This document shows, piece after piece, positions 47,043 to 58,848 of a DNA stretch of 64,000 nt (position 1 is its first letter; each line of letters opens with the position of its first letter). This stretch comes from Ovis canadensis. Lineage: Eukaryota; Chordata; Mammalia; Artiodactyla; Bovidae. The notes under the pieces are model-generated. The model saw only the letters and a program-made list of their open reading frames with translations. It did not search any database and had not been told where the DNA came from. Both the position numbers and the translations under genes were made by a program. The stretch is taken from contig NC_091248.1 in the NCBI RefSeq assembly GCF_042477335.2, positions 116,960,501 through 117,024,500 on the forward strand, written 5' to 3'.

Positions 47043-48155
47043 TTCATTCTTTTTTCATTGTTACTCCTCAGACTGGAAGATAATAGCCATATCTTCAGCT
47101 TTGCTGATGTTTGTTTTTTCTGCCTATTCAACTGTACCATTTCTGTCAAATTCCTTTTTCCTATGAATGAACCCATATTTCCTGATTTCTTTGTAATATT
47201 TTGTTGAGAACTGGACACTTTGAGTATTGTGGTAACTCTGGAAATCAGGTTCTTCTCCTCAGGGATTGATTTTGTTGCTTGTTGAGGTCTTCAGGTATCT
47301 ATCTGTATAGCAACTTTTCCAAACTATTTATGCAAAGCCTTACTTGTATGTGTTATTGACCTGTTATCTCAGCCTGTGACCTCTCAGAGGTTTCTTAAAT
47401 GTGTAGATTTAAAAGTGTGTATTCCTTTTTAAATGTTCTGATGTGTACTGCCAGAGAAGCTGCTGCAGGGGAGCTGAATAAAGTCAAGCATCTCAGCTGA
47501 CCATCAAGAAACCGCCATGCTGACTAAATGACATAGCCCCCACATCTTGGAGTACAAGATCCTTACTGACCACCCACACCAGGCAGCCACCCCAGGGATA
47601 GGGGCTGCTGTCCCTGCTCTGCAGCAGAATTTAAGATACGTGGGCATGGTAGCTAGTTCATGCAAGCAGCTCTCCTGCCTAAGCAGCCCCCTTCCTTCAT
47701 TAAGCTCCTCTTTGATTGCTGTAAATGTCTGAACCAGTTTCATAGTTCTGGGATAGTTGATTTTGATCATTTTTTCCAGCTTAATGCTTGTTTTGGTAGA
47801 GAAACCAATCCCGATGGCTGCCTTTTTTTTTTTTTTAATGATATTCTTTGCTGCTTTTTTTGCTACTTTATTTTTTTCCTTTTATAAATCTTTATTTAGA
47901 AAAACAGGACTTATATATGTGACAATATCTGTTGCTGTTGTTGCTCTGAGGGTGCTACATTGTGCTGGATTTTATAATGGGTTTAGTATTATAAAATCTA
48001 AAGAGCAGGAGAGAGGAATTTTACAATGTAGATAAAGTAGGTCCTTTCAAGATGCAGACCAAAACTGATGGTGTGTTTATTTCATCTCTTAGGACTTTCC
48101 TGGGGCAGTTCAGTTTTTATCATGTTCTATGTTGTATGCCTTTTTCTGTTGTATG
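47043..48155 (+). other. Intron DNA, older unclassified repeat
   Basis: 47050-47170 appears to continue the old element seen before 46473. The remainder (47171-48155) has a poly-T tract at 47823-47837 and no element I can name. Confidence 0.4.
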
Positions 48156-48346
48156 TGCATGCTCAATTGTGTTTGACTCTTGTGACCCCATGAACTACAG
48201 CCCACTAGGCTCCTCTGTCCCTGGGATTCTGCCAGCAAGAATACTGGAGTGGGTTGCCAGTTCCTTCAGGGGATCTTGCGGACCCAGGGATTGAACCCAT
48301 GTCTCCTGCAGCTCCTGCATTGGCAGGTAGATTTTTTACCACCTGG
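48156..48346 (-). mobile_element. Bov-tA SINE
   Basis: Antisense Bov-tA (GACCCCATGAACTACAGCCC; GGATTCTGCCAGCAAGAATACTGG) with a partial head. Confidence 0.88.
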
Positions 48347-48689
48347 TAGTGACGTGAGTCACTCCATTTCTGTTGTAACGAGATCCAGTTTGTTTGTTTG
48401 TTTGTTTTTAATTAAGAAAAAGCATGCATAAAGCCTTAAAAATTGGCAACATATTTTTCCTGCTTTTAATACTAATTTTTTAAAATTTATTTTTGGTACT
48501 TTGAAGTAAATCACATATTTGGCATTTCATCCTTGAAATAGTTTAACTTGCATCCCCAAAAAATAAGTAACCTTGATAATCCCAATATAATTTCCATGGA
48601 CAACTAAAATAGCTATTATTCCCTTGTGTTCTTCCTAGTACAAGTCTGTCTTCACATTTACCCCCTAGAAATGTGCTTTAAGCTACTTG

Positions 48690-48957
48690 TGCTTTTTTTT
48701 TTTTTAATTAATTTTTTGGCTGTGCTGAGTCTTTGTTGCTGTGTGGACTTTCCTCTAGTTGCGACAAGTGGGGGCTACTCTGTAGTTGTGGTGCATGTGC
48801 TTCTCACTGTTGTGGCTTCTCTTGGTGTTGAGCACAGGCTCAATAGTTCTGGCACATGGGCTTAGTTGTTCCACAGCCTATGGTATCTTCCTGGATCAGG
48901 GATCAAACCTGCATTGGCAGATGGATTCTCTACCACTGAACTACCCAGGAAGTCCTG
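48690..48957 (-). mobile_element. CHR-type tRNA SINE
   Basis: A poly-T at 48690 is followed by TTGGCTGTGCTGAGTCTTTG ... GGATCAGGGATCAAACCTGC ... CCAGGAAGTCCTG, the antisense of a CHR/cetartiodactyl tRNA-Glu SINE. TGCTTTAAGCT occurs near both ends (48672 and 48955), a likely target duplication. Confidence 0.85.
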
Positions 48958-49025
48958 CTTTAAGCTGTTTTTAAACCACAAAGCAGTCAAGGATTAGCCA
49001 TCATGTTTGGATGTCATACTTCTTA

Positions 49026-50014
49026 GTTCAGTTCAGTTCAGTTCAGTCGCTCAGTCGTGTCCGACTCTTTGCGACCCCATGAATCGCAGCACGCCAGGCC
49101 TCCCTGTCCATCACCATCTCCCGGGGTTCACTCAGACTCACGTCCACCGAGTCAGTGATGCCATCCAGCCATCTCATCCTCAGTCATCCCCTTCTCCTCC
49201 TGCCCCCAACCCCTCCCAGCATCAGGGTCTTTTCCAATGAGTCAACTCTTCACATGAGGTGGCCAAAGTACTGGAGTTTCAGCTTTAGCATCATTCCTTC
49301 CAAAGAAATCCCAGGGTTGATCTCCTTCAGAATGGACTGGTTGGATCTCCCTGCAGTCCAAGGGACTCTCAAGAGTCTTCTCCAACACCACAGTTCAAAA
49401 GCATCCATTCTTCAGCACTCAGCCTTCTTCACAGTCCAACTCTCACATCCATACATGACCATAGGAAAAACCATAGCCTTGACTAGCCGGTCCTTAGTCG
49501 GCAAAGTAATGTCTCTGCTTTTGAATATACTATCTAGGTTGGTCATAACTTTTCTTCCAAGGAGTAAGCGTCTTTTAATTTCATGGCTGCAGTCACCATC
49601 TGCAGTGATTTTGGAGCCCCAAAAAATAAAGTCTGACACTGTTTCCAGTCTTTCCCCATCTATTTCCCATGAAGTGATGGGACCAGATGCCATGATCTTC
49701 GCTTTCTGAATGTTGAGCTTTAAGCCAATTTTTCCACTCTCCTCTTTCACTTTCATCAAGAGGCTTTTTAGTTCCTCTTCACTTTCTGCCATAAGGGTGG
49801 TGTCATCTGCCTACCTGAGGTTATTGATATTTCTCCTGGCAATCTTGATTCCAGCTTGTGTTTCTTCCAGTCCAGCGTTTCTCGTGATGTACTCTGCATA
49901 GAAGTTAAATAAGCAGGGTGACAATATACAGCCTTGACATCCTCCTTTTCCTATTTGGAACCAGTCTGTTGTTCCATGTCCAGTTCTAACTGTTGCTTCC
50001 TGACCTGCATACAG
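49026..50014 (-). mobile_element. BovB LINE, 5'-truncated
   Basis: Antisense 3' terminus with four GTTCA repeats at 49026, reaching back to CTGACCTGCATACAG. The frame 49412-49792 begins just after the YADD region. At YADD the bases read as CTACCTGAGG antisense context, with a changed residue (GGCAGATGACACC). Confidence 0.92.
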
Positions 50015-50639
50015 ATTGTAAGTCTTTCTTAATCTAGAATAGTTCCCTCTCCTGTCTTTTATTTTCTCCTGTCTTCATTTTGTACACATTGGAGAGAAGC
50101 AGTCAGTTGGATTGTAAAATATTTTGCATTCTGGATTTGTGTGGTGTTCCCTCATAGGCTCTTCAGGTAATTCCCCTCAAATAGAAGTTTAACTGATTAA
50201 AATCAGGTTAAATTTTTTTAGGCAAAGAAGATGCTATACACTAGGTATATAGTAGTTTGCTAGTTTTTTGTTGTTGTTGCAAAAGGAACTTCTATGGAGT
50301 GAAAAAGTTACTTCAAAGGATTAACCACAAAAAAGGTTTAATAAAAATGGTGACCTATAGGGAAGTGGTGCAGATGGAATGCAATGGATAGAGGGATCAG
50401 GACAAAAGTGAAACTTGGTATACTTTCTAATATATTTTTTTACTTTTGATGAGTAAATGTTTTACATATTCAAAAATAATTTTATACTAAAAGTAAACTT
50501 TAAAAACAAATATTATCTTTATCTAAAGAAACTAAAACAGCTTGGAATAGAACTTATGAGAGTGGACACCTTACATCCTTCTTCCAAGTCACATCAGAAA
50601 ACAGTATTTCAGTATTTCATCATTAAATATGCTAGGTGC
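50015..50639 (+). other. Intron DNA, nothing recognised
   Basis: AT-rich. No element assigned. Confidence 0.5.
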
Positions 50640-51190
50640 AGAATTTTAATACATGGCCATTATCAGGTTGAGGAAGTTTCATTCTGTTTCTAGGTTGCTG
50701 AGAGGTTTTGTTTTTTATCTTGGGTGGGTATTGAATTTTTCAAAGATATGGTTTTTCTCCTTTATTAATATAGTGAATTGCTTTAATTGATTTGGATGCT
50801 TAACCAACTCTTCATTTCTGTAATAAACCCTACTTAAATGATATATTATTATTTATATGTATTTCTGCATTTGATTTTCTGATATTTCATTAATGAGATT
50901 TTGGTCTGTACTTTTCTTTCCTTGATTTTAGTATCAAGGTAATATTGGGCTTATAAGATGAGATGGGCAGTGCCCCTCCTCTATTTTTTAAAAGAATTGT
51001 TTAGAGTTAGAATTATCTTTAAATGTTTGGAATCCAGTGATCTCTTCTAGGTCTAAACTTTGTTTATGGGGAAATTTTAAATTATGAATCAATTTTTAAA
51101 ATTAATATAGAACTATTCAGGTTTTCTGATTCTTTTTGAGAAGATTCTGATAATTATGTTTTTTGAAGAATCAACCTATTTAATTGGATT

Positions 51191-51600
51191 GATAATGTCA
51201 TGATCCAGGAATGGGTTGGAAAAGAACTTCCAGACATGAGACAGAATGAGAGGGAAATAGAGTTTATTAGAGTGGGAGACGCTGTTAGAACAGTGGGCTA
51301 GCTCAAGAGAGAACCAACGTTGAACAGGGCTCCTTAGTCCACTTTTATACCCAGCGTACAAGGAGTGGGATAGGGTCTTGTAGGTCATTTGCTGATTGGA
51401 TGAGACACGCATAGGAGTAGGGCAATTACCTTCTCCCTGTGGGGTAGGAGGGGAGACAGGTTATACTACTCAGCAGGACCTGAAATCTATTAATAGTTAC
51501 AACATGGAGGGAAGAACAATAAGGGCCTGGCTTTTCCTTCCTGCATTCCAAGACCTCCTTCGTTTTATCTGCTCGTTCATCCTTGGGTCACCACAGATAA
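51191..51600 (-). mobile_element. Solo LTR with 5-bp target duplication
   Basis: The LTR is 51196-51595 (400 bp), TG...CA, flanked by GATAA at 51191-51195 and 51596-51600. On the - strand it has ATAAAAGTGG (TATA-like) and, about 85 bases on, AATAAACTC (polyadenylation signal). It is inserted in the old L1. I cannot name the family. Confidence 0.8.
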
Positions 51601-52040
51601 TATTCCCTTACTTTTTAAAGCTCCATGAACTCTGTAGAAATGGCCTGTTTTGCTTTGCATTTTGGTCATTTTTCTTGGTTAGTTATTAATTTTATCCCAC
51701 CCCAAAATCTGTCTTTGGTTTCATTGATTTTTTTTTTTTTTTTTTTTTTTTGCTCTTTATTCCCATTTTCCTGTTCATTGTGTTCAGCTCCTTATTTCCT
51801 TCCTTCTGCTTTTTTGGGGGGATTAATTTGCTCTTCTTTTTCTAGCTTCTGGAAGAGAATTCTTAGATCATTGGTTTTTAGACCTTTTTCCATTAACACA
51901 TGGGTTGATGGGAAGTAAGTTGTTCAGTTTACAAATATTTGGGAGTTTTTTCAGTTTTCTGTTAGTGATTTTTAAGTTTATTTCATTGTATTCATGTGAT
52001 AGCTTACCATGAATGATGTTGGATTCGTGATCTCTGAAGA

Positions 52041-52824
52041 TGATGATTTAGCTTCAGGATCAGGGACCAGGCTTGAGCACTCAGAGCTTTTTTTATGTGG
52101 CAGAAATTTTATTACAGTGAAAAAGGCCAGAGAAAGCTTCTGACATAGACGTCAGAAGGGGAAGGAAGAGTGCCCTGTCACTTATCTTAGCAGGGAAGCT
52201 ATATACTTTTTTAATTGGTTATTAACAATAAATCGAAAGACTGACTCAAGGTTGTAAAGGTCTTACCAGACCCACTCCCACAATTTACATTTTAAGATAA
52301 TGGGATTAGAACTAACAACAGAAAGATCTTACCAGACCCACTCTCTTAACATACGCTTTAAGATGATGGTGGTCCAGTGATTAAAACTCCACAATCCCAA
52401 TGCAGGGGGCCCAGGTTCATTCCCTGGTCAGGGAACTGGATCCCACATGCCACAACTAAGACCCATAGCAGTACCCCCACCGCCCAAAAAGTGTGTGTGT
52501 GTGTGTATGTGTGTTATATATATATATGCACACACACACACATATTTTTTTTAAGATGACAGGATTAGTCAAGGTTCTTAAGAAAGATACATTGTTGTCA
52601 TATAATCATTGGTACAGAGTTTAAGGAAAAACATACCCTTGAGCATGATGAGCTGTTTTGTTATGCAATCAATAGCTCTGGGCTTAAACAAAAAAAGTTT
52701 TATGTGACTAAGATGCAGGAATGTAGAAAAAAAAAGTTCGTCCTTTTCTCCTAGAGAGCCCAGACACCTTTCTCCTTCTTGGGGACACCAGACTTATCAA
52801 CCTACCTAAGAATTAGCTTTCTCA
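52041..52824 (-). mobile_element. Bovine ERV LTR, interrupted by a CHR SINE
   Basis: On the - strand it begins TGAGAAAGCTAATTCTTAGG, resembling bovine class II LTRs, and ends near the AAATCATCA at 52041. It shares internal blocks with 33373-33560. An internal near-duplication, CTTACCAGACCCACTC, occurs at 52263 and 52328. No convincing target duplication was found. Confidence 0.6.
52370..52543 (+). mobile_element. CHR-type SINE with TG/TA microsatellite tail
   Basis: TGGTCCAGTGATTAAAACTCC is a tRNA-derived head, and CCAGGTTCATTCCCTGG is a B-box-like segment. It ends in (TG)n then (TA)n and (CA)n at about 52491-52543. Confidence 0.8.
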
Positions 52825-53028
52825 CATGGAACATATTTTGTGTGTGTTTATTTTTTATATTTGTTTTATTGTCCAGCATGTATTATATCACTTTAAGAAT
52901 ATGTATTCTACTAACATTGGGTATTTTTTAAACATCAGTCGGATCAAGTTATTTGATTCTTTTGTTCAAATCTGTATTGATTTTCTGTCTACTGCTCTGT
53001 TGATTATTTTTTTTGTTATGCTATATTC

Positions 53029-53939
53029 TTTTTTTTTTTTTTTTTTACTTTATTTTGCTTTACAATACTGTATTGGTTTTGCGATACATTAACATGAATC
53101 AGCCATGGGTGTACATGAGTTCCCAATCCTGAACCCCCCTCCCACCCCATATCATCTCTCTGGATCATCCCCATGCACCAGCCCCAAGCATCCTGTATCC
53201 TGTATCAAACATAGACTGGCGATTCGTTTCTTACCTGATAGTATACATGTTTCAATGCCATTCTCCCAAATCATCCCACCCTCTCCTTCTCCCACAGAGT
53301 CTAAAAGTCCACCCTATACATCTGTGTCTCTTTTGCTGTCTCGCATAGAGGGTTATCATTACCATCTTTCTAAATTCCACATATATGTGTTAGTATACTG
53401 TATTGGTGTTTTTCTTTCTGGCTTACTTCACTCTGTGTAATAGGCTCCAGTTTCATCCACCTCATTAGAACTGACTCAAATGTATTCTTTTTAATGGCTG
53501 AGTAATACTCCATTGTGTATATGTACCACAGCTTTCTTATCCATTCATCTGCTGATGGACATCTAGGTTGTTTCCATGTCCTGGCTATTATAAACAATGC
53601 TGCGATGAACATTGGGGTACATGTGTCTCTTTCAATTCTGGTTTCCTTGGGTGTGTATGCCCAGCAGTGGGATTGCTGGGTCATAAGGCAGTTCTATTTG
53701 CAATTTTTTAAGGAATCTCCACACTGTTCTCCATAGTGGCTGTACTAGTTTGCATTCCCACCAACAGTGTAAGAGGATTCCCTTTTCTCCACACCCTCTC
53801 CAGCATTTATTGCTTGTAGACTTTTGGGTCGCTGCCATTCTGACTGGTGTGAAATGGTACCTCATTGTGGTTTTGATCTGCATTTCTCTGATAATGAGTG
53901 ATGTTGAGCATCTTTTCATGTGTTTGTTAGCCATCCGTA
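53029..53939 (-). mobile_element. Young ruminant L1, 5'-truncated
   Basis: A poly-T at 53029-53046 is the A-tail. It is followed by antisense 3' UTR (GATACATTAACATGAATCAG) and the end of ORF2. The - strand frames 53632-53934 ([19 protein letters not shown]) and 53370-53684 (WYIYTMEYYSAIKKN) are the ORF2p C-terminus in two frames, so there is a frameshift near 53640. Confidence 0.92.
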
Positions 53940-54260
53940 TAAGTCAAAATCTCCAACCATCGTGTGGACTTGTTTTCTTTCACCTTACGGTATCAGTTTT
54001 TACATTACGTGTTCTGACACTGTTATTTAGGTACTTGAGCATTCAAGATTATGTGTCTTCATGAGGAACCAAGCTCTTTATCATTATACACTGTCCTAAC
54101 TTCATATCTAATAATAGTTCTAGTTCTGTAGTCTACTCTGTCATAAAATTATACAGTCCTCCGGGTTTCATGTGCTTTTTATTTGAATATGTTTCTATTT
54201 CCATACTTCGATTTTTTTTAAACCTGTATGTATATTTAGATTGGGTTTCTTGTAAGTAGC

Positions 54261-54644
54261 ATTTTAATTGGATCTTTTGTTATATATACATTCATACGCT
54301 TAAGTAGCAAGCCATCAATAGTATTGACAGGACCTTGGACAGAGCACCGTTTTCCATTACATAGATCTCTTCTCCCATGCATGCCTGACTGGTGTGATCC
54401 ATCTCACACCAGTGAGATGTGGTCCTAACCTTCAGCTTACTTATGTCTGTGATCCAGTGTACAGTAAGAGGCTTTGAATCCACATTCATCTCTTTCATGG
54501 AGTTTATGTCTTCAAACTGTAAACATTTATTCCATAGAAAAGAATAAAACCAGATACTAAAGCTTAAATCCAGCTGCTTTTATAAATGTGTTCTTTATGA
54601 TCTGTCATTAATCTCTTATCTCAGCCATGTTCTTTTGTGACCTT
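54261..54644 (+). other. Intron DNA, nothing recognised
   Basis: No element assigned. A short inverted repeat TGGTGTGATCCATCTCACACCAG lies near 54391-54413. Confidence 0.45.
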
Positions 54645-54963
54645 TGTTGTTGTTTGATACCTCAGTCATGTCTGACTCTTTGTGACCCCATGGACTGCAG
54701 AATACCAGGCTTCCCTGTCTTTCACCATCTCCTGGAGCTTGCTGAAACTCATGTCCATTGAGTTGGTGATGCCATCCAACCATCTCATCCTCTCTAGTCC
54801 CCTTCTCCTGCCTTCAGTTTTTCCCAGCATCAGGGTCTTTTCTAATGAGTTGGCTCTTCACATCAGGTGGCTAAAGTATTGGAGCTTCAACATCAGTACT
54901 TCCAATGAATATTTAGGATTGATTTCTTTTAGGATTGACTGGTTTGATCTCCTTGCAGTCTAA
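54645..54963 (-). mobile_element. Short BovB 3' end
   Basis: Antisense BovB terminus (ACCTCAGTCATGTCTGACTC ... GATCTCCTTGCAGTCT), about 320 bp. 54964-55281 shows no recognised element. Confidence 0.9.
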
Positions 54964-55281
54964 ACATCTTTCATGATTTTTTTAGCAAACACAAAAATTT
55001 ACATAATATCTTCAACAGTCCTTTTTCTTTAAAACACAGATAAAGAAATGTTACTTGTTTCAACTTGATTAATAAATAGGTGATTTATTTATTTAGCTTG
55101 CACCTAGCACATATTCTGGTATCAGCAAAGAGAAGCAATTTGTACTGGTCTGTTTGCTTTCTATTTCTCTTGAATTAAAGTTGGCTCCCTGCTTACCTTT
55201 CAGATTTCGAATTTTCCCTTTTCAAAAATGGGAGTTGTATTATGTTTCTGCAGTATTCCCATCCTTTCAGAATAGTGTGAT

Positions 55282-57322
55282 CAAATCCCTTGTGATTATC
55301 CAATGGAAGTGAGAAATAGATTTAAGGGCCTAGATCTGATAGATAGAGTGCCTGATGAACTATGGACAGAGGTTCATGACATTGTACAGGAGATAGGGAT
55401 CAAGACCATCCCCATGGAAAAGAAATGCAAAAAAGCAAAATGGCTGTCAGAGGAGGCCTTACAAATAGCTGTGAAAAGAAGAGAAGCGAAAAGCAAAGGA
55501 GAAAAGGAAAGATATAAGCATCTGAATGCAGAGTTCCAAAGAATAGCAAGAAGAGATAAGAGAGCCTTCTTCAGCGATCAATGCAAAGAAATAGAGGAAA
55601 AGAACAGAATGGGAAAGACTAGAGATCTCTTCAAGAAAATTAGAGATACCAAGGGAATATTTCATGCAAAGATGGGCTCGATAAAGGACAGAAGTGGTAT
55701 GGACCTAACAGAAGCAGAAGATATTAAGAAGAGGTGGCAAGAATGCACAGAAGAACTATACAAAAACGATCTTCACGACCTGGATAATCACGATGATGTG
55801 ATCACTCATCTAGAGCCAGACAACCTAGAATGTGAAGTCAAGTGGGCCTTAGAAAGCATCACTACGAACAAAGCTAGTGGAGGTGATGGAATTCCAGTGG
55901 AGCTATTTCATATCCTGAAAGATGATGCTGTGAAAGCGCTGCACTCAGTATGCCAGCAAATTTGGAAAACTCAGCAGTGGCCACAGGACTGGAAAAGGGC
56001 AGTTTTCATTCCAATCCCAAAGGAAGGCAATGCTAAAGAATGCTCAAACTACCACACAATTGCACTCATCTCACATGCTAGTAAAGTACTGCTCAAAATT
56101 CTCCAAGCCAGGCTTCAGCAATACGTGAACCATGAACTTCCTGATGTTCAAGCTGGTTTTAGAAAAGGCAGAGGAACCAGAGATCAAATTGCCAACATCT
56201 GCTGGATCATGGAAAAAGCAAGAGAGTTCCAGAAACACATCTATTTCTGCTTTATTGACTATGCCAAAGCCTTTGACTGTGTGGATCACAATAAACTGTG
56301 GAAAATTCTGAAAGAGATGGGAATACCAGACCACCTAACCTGCCTCTTGAGAAATCTGTATGCAGGTCAGGAAGCAACAGTTAGAACTGGACATGGAACA
56401 ACAGACTGGTTCCAAATAGGAAAAGGAGTACGTCAAGGCTGTATATTGTCACCCTGCTTATTTAACTTCTATACAGAGTACATCAGGAGAAACGCTGGAC
56501 TGGAAGAAACACAAGCTGGAATCAAGATTGCCAGGAGAAATATCAATAACCTCAGATATGCAGATGACACCACCCTTATGGCAGAAAGTGAAGAGGACCT
56601 AAAAAGCCTCTTGATGAAAGCGAAAGAGGAGAGTGGACATTCAGAAAATGAAGATCATGGCATCTAGTCCCATCACTTCATGGGAAATAGATGGGGAAAC
56701 AGTGGAAACAGTGTCAGACTTTATTTTTGGGGGCTCCAAAATCACTGCAGATGGTGACTGCATCCATGAAATTAAAAGACGCTTACTCCTGGAAGGAAAG
56801 TTATGACCAACCTAGATAGCATATCCAAAAGCAAAAACATTACTTTGCCGACTAAGGTTTGTCTAGTCAAGGCTATGGTTTTTCCTATGGTCATGTATGG
56901 ATGTGAGAGTTGGACTGTGAAGAAGGCTGAGCACCAAAGAATTGATGCGTTTGGACTGTGGTGTTGGAGAAGACTCTTGAGAGTCCCTTGGACTGCAAGG
57001 AGATCCAACCAGTCCATTCTGAAGGAGATCAACCCTGGGATTTCTTTGGAAGGAATGATGCTAAAGCTGAAACTCCAGTACTTTGGCCACCTCATGTGAA
57101 GAGTTGACTCATTGGAAAAGACTCTGATGCTGGGAGGGATTGGGGGCAGTAGGAGAAGGGGACAACAGAGGATGAGATGGCTGGATGGCATCACTGACTC
57201 GATGGACGTGAGTCTGAGTGAACTCCGGGAGTTGGTGATGGACAGTGAGGCCTGGCGTGCTGCGATTCATGGGGTCGCAAAGAGTCGGACACAACTGAGC
57301 GACTAAACCGAACTGAACCGAA
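55282..57322 (+). mobile_element. BovB LINE, 5'-truncated, longest coding remnant
   Basis: It runs from ATCAAATCCCTTGTGATTAT (downstream of the endonuclease) to the 3' terminus GACTAAACCGAACTGAACCG. It contains the 454-codon RT frame described separately and a C-terminal piece at 56803-57099. Confidence 0.95.
55303..56667 (+). pseudogene. BovB reverse transcriptase, 454 open codons
   Basis: This frame covers the pre-RT linker and the complete RT palm. Motif A is FIDYAKAFD (317-325), motif B GVRQGC (375-380) and the catalytic box YADD (419-422), all intact. It ends because about 20 bases are missing at 56635 (between GAGAGTG and ACATTCAG), which shifts the frame ahead of the C-terminal domain. 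The endonuclease domain is absent through 5' truncation. It is the best-preserved RT in the window but cannot mobilise itself. It lies in sense orientation in TRIM24 intron 1, with no promoter of its own visible. Confidence 0.92.
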
Positions 57323-57887
57323 CCTTTCTTTGTATAAGTGTTCAGGTATTTACTGTATAATACAAAATGCCTGTCTTGTCTTGTTTTTTTTTTTCTTATA
57401 CTGACAAGGTACATCTTGAGCTTCGGAATGAAGTGTGGATAAAGACGCAAATTTGAGATTCGCCAGCATTTGGCCTTACTGTTTCTTGTTTTAGGTTGAG
57501 GTACTTCTGTGACTGAGGGAATGAGGTAGGTGATATTGTGCTGGGCCTTTTAGAAGGACTCAACTATTAATCTCATTTTAATTGGGAGCACAGAGTGTGA
57601 TGCACAGGTTCACCAGGTATCAGCCCAACATCATTAGGCCCTTTTTATACATTTATTAATATAATGTTCATAACAGTTCTGCCTCAGATTTGTTCTATTG
57701 AGCGTGGAATATTTAGCCCAACAACAAGCACAAATTGTCAATATGGTAACCATTGTTATGATTATCATGCTGCTATTACTTTACAGAAGAGGAAATAGAG
57801 GCTCATAAAAATTGCTTCAGGGATATAAAAGTCAATAAAGAGGAATAACATATAGGGCATATAGCTTTATAGTCTGAGCTATATCCC
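57323..57887 (+). other. Intron DNA, nothing recognised
   Basis: No element assigned by eye. Confidence 0.5.
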
Positions 57888-58118
57888 ATGGGCTTCTCAG
57901 GCGGTGCTAGTGGAAAGGAACCTGCCTGCCTATGCAGGAGACATAAGAGACATGGGTTCGATCCCTGGATTGGGAAGATCCTCTGGAGGAGGACATGACA
58001 ACCCACTCCAATATTCTTATCTGAAGCCTAGAAAATCCCATGGACAAAGGAGCATGGTGGGCTATAGTCCACTGAGTCACAAAGAGTCGTACATGGCTGA
58101 AGTGACTTAGCATGCACG
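57888..58118 (+). mobile_element. Bov-tA SINE
   Basis: The tRNA head (GGGCTTCTCAGGCGGTGCTAG; ATGGGTTCGATCCCTGG keeps a near-perfect B box) is followed by a Bov-A body and tail ACTTAGCATGCACGC. ATATCC occurs at both ends. Confidence 0.9.
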
Positions 58119-58567
58119 CATATCCTTTTCATTTAAATATTTTCTGTGTAGAATGGACGCAAGATGTATCCTCAGGCAGATTTCAAATTCTGCAGTTGAC
58201 TCTTAGTAGTCGAATGACCACAGGCAAGTCATGATTCTGTTTCCTGATTTGTACAGTGGGGATGATACTTAATACACTAGAGCTGGGTAGCTGTGAGGGT
58301 TACTAGTCCTCAGGCTCTCATCCCTAGACTCTACATGAAGTTTAGTTGGCTTGCACTCGTTTATTTCCATGTGCTCTTAGGCCTTCAAAGTGGTTCGGTT
58401 CATTAAAGATTAGATGGGATAAAATTAGTATTGCAGGGGAGCTGCTTATTCTTTCCTCCTTCCTTGGCATAGCCATTATCCAGAATTTCGTGTTAATCAT
58501 TCTCTTGTTTTTGTTTATAGTTTATCAGCTATACTTGCTTTCCTAAATAGTATTTTTGAACTTTGAT
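58119..58567 (+). other. Intron DNA, nothing recognised
   Basis: Possibly an old MIR-like stretch around 58170-58300 (AGTCGAATGACCACAGGCAAGTC), not certain. Confidence 0.35.
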
Positions 58568-58848
58568 ATAGAGTATAATTGGAGAAAGAAATGGCACTCC
58601 AGTATTCTTGCCTAGAGAATCCCTTGGACAGAAGAGCCTGGTGGGCTGCTATCCATAGGGTTGCAGAGAGTTGGACATGACTGAAGCGACTTTGCATGCA
58701 TGCATGCATGAGAGAAGGAAATGGCAACCCACTCCAGTATTCTTGCCTAGAGAATCCCAGGGGCAGAGGAGCCTGGTCGGCTGCCTTCTATGGGGTCGCA
58801 CAGAGTCGGGCACGACTGAAGCAACTTAGCAGCAACATACAGTATAAT
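58568..58848 (+). mobile_element. Bov-A2 SINE with target duplication
   Basis: The dimeric SINE at 58580-58836 has its two monomers separated by a (GCAT)n spacer near 58693-58709. The flanks ATAGAGTATAAT (58568-58579) and ATACAGTATAAT (58837-58848) match at 11 of 12. Confidence 0.92.

Larger units (their letters stand above)
50640..54260 (-). mobile_element. Old L1 LINE, split by LTRs and a younger L1
   Basis: Antisense L1 ORF2 pieces run about 50640-51195, 51596-52040, 52825-53028 and 53940-54260. Examples are TTGCTTTAATTGATTTGGATG, TGATATTTCATTAATGAGATTTTGG and ACCTTACGGTATCAG. The order is consistent with one element broken by 51196-51595, 52041-52824 and 53029-53939. A 26-base poly-T lies at about 51728-51752. 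Confidence 0.7.
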
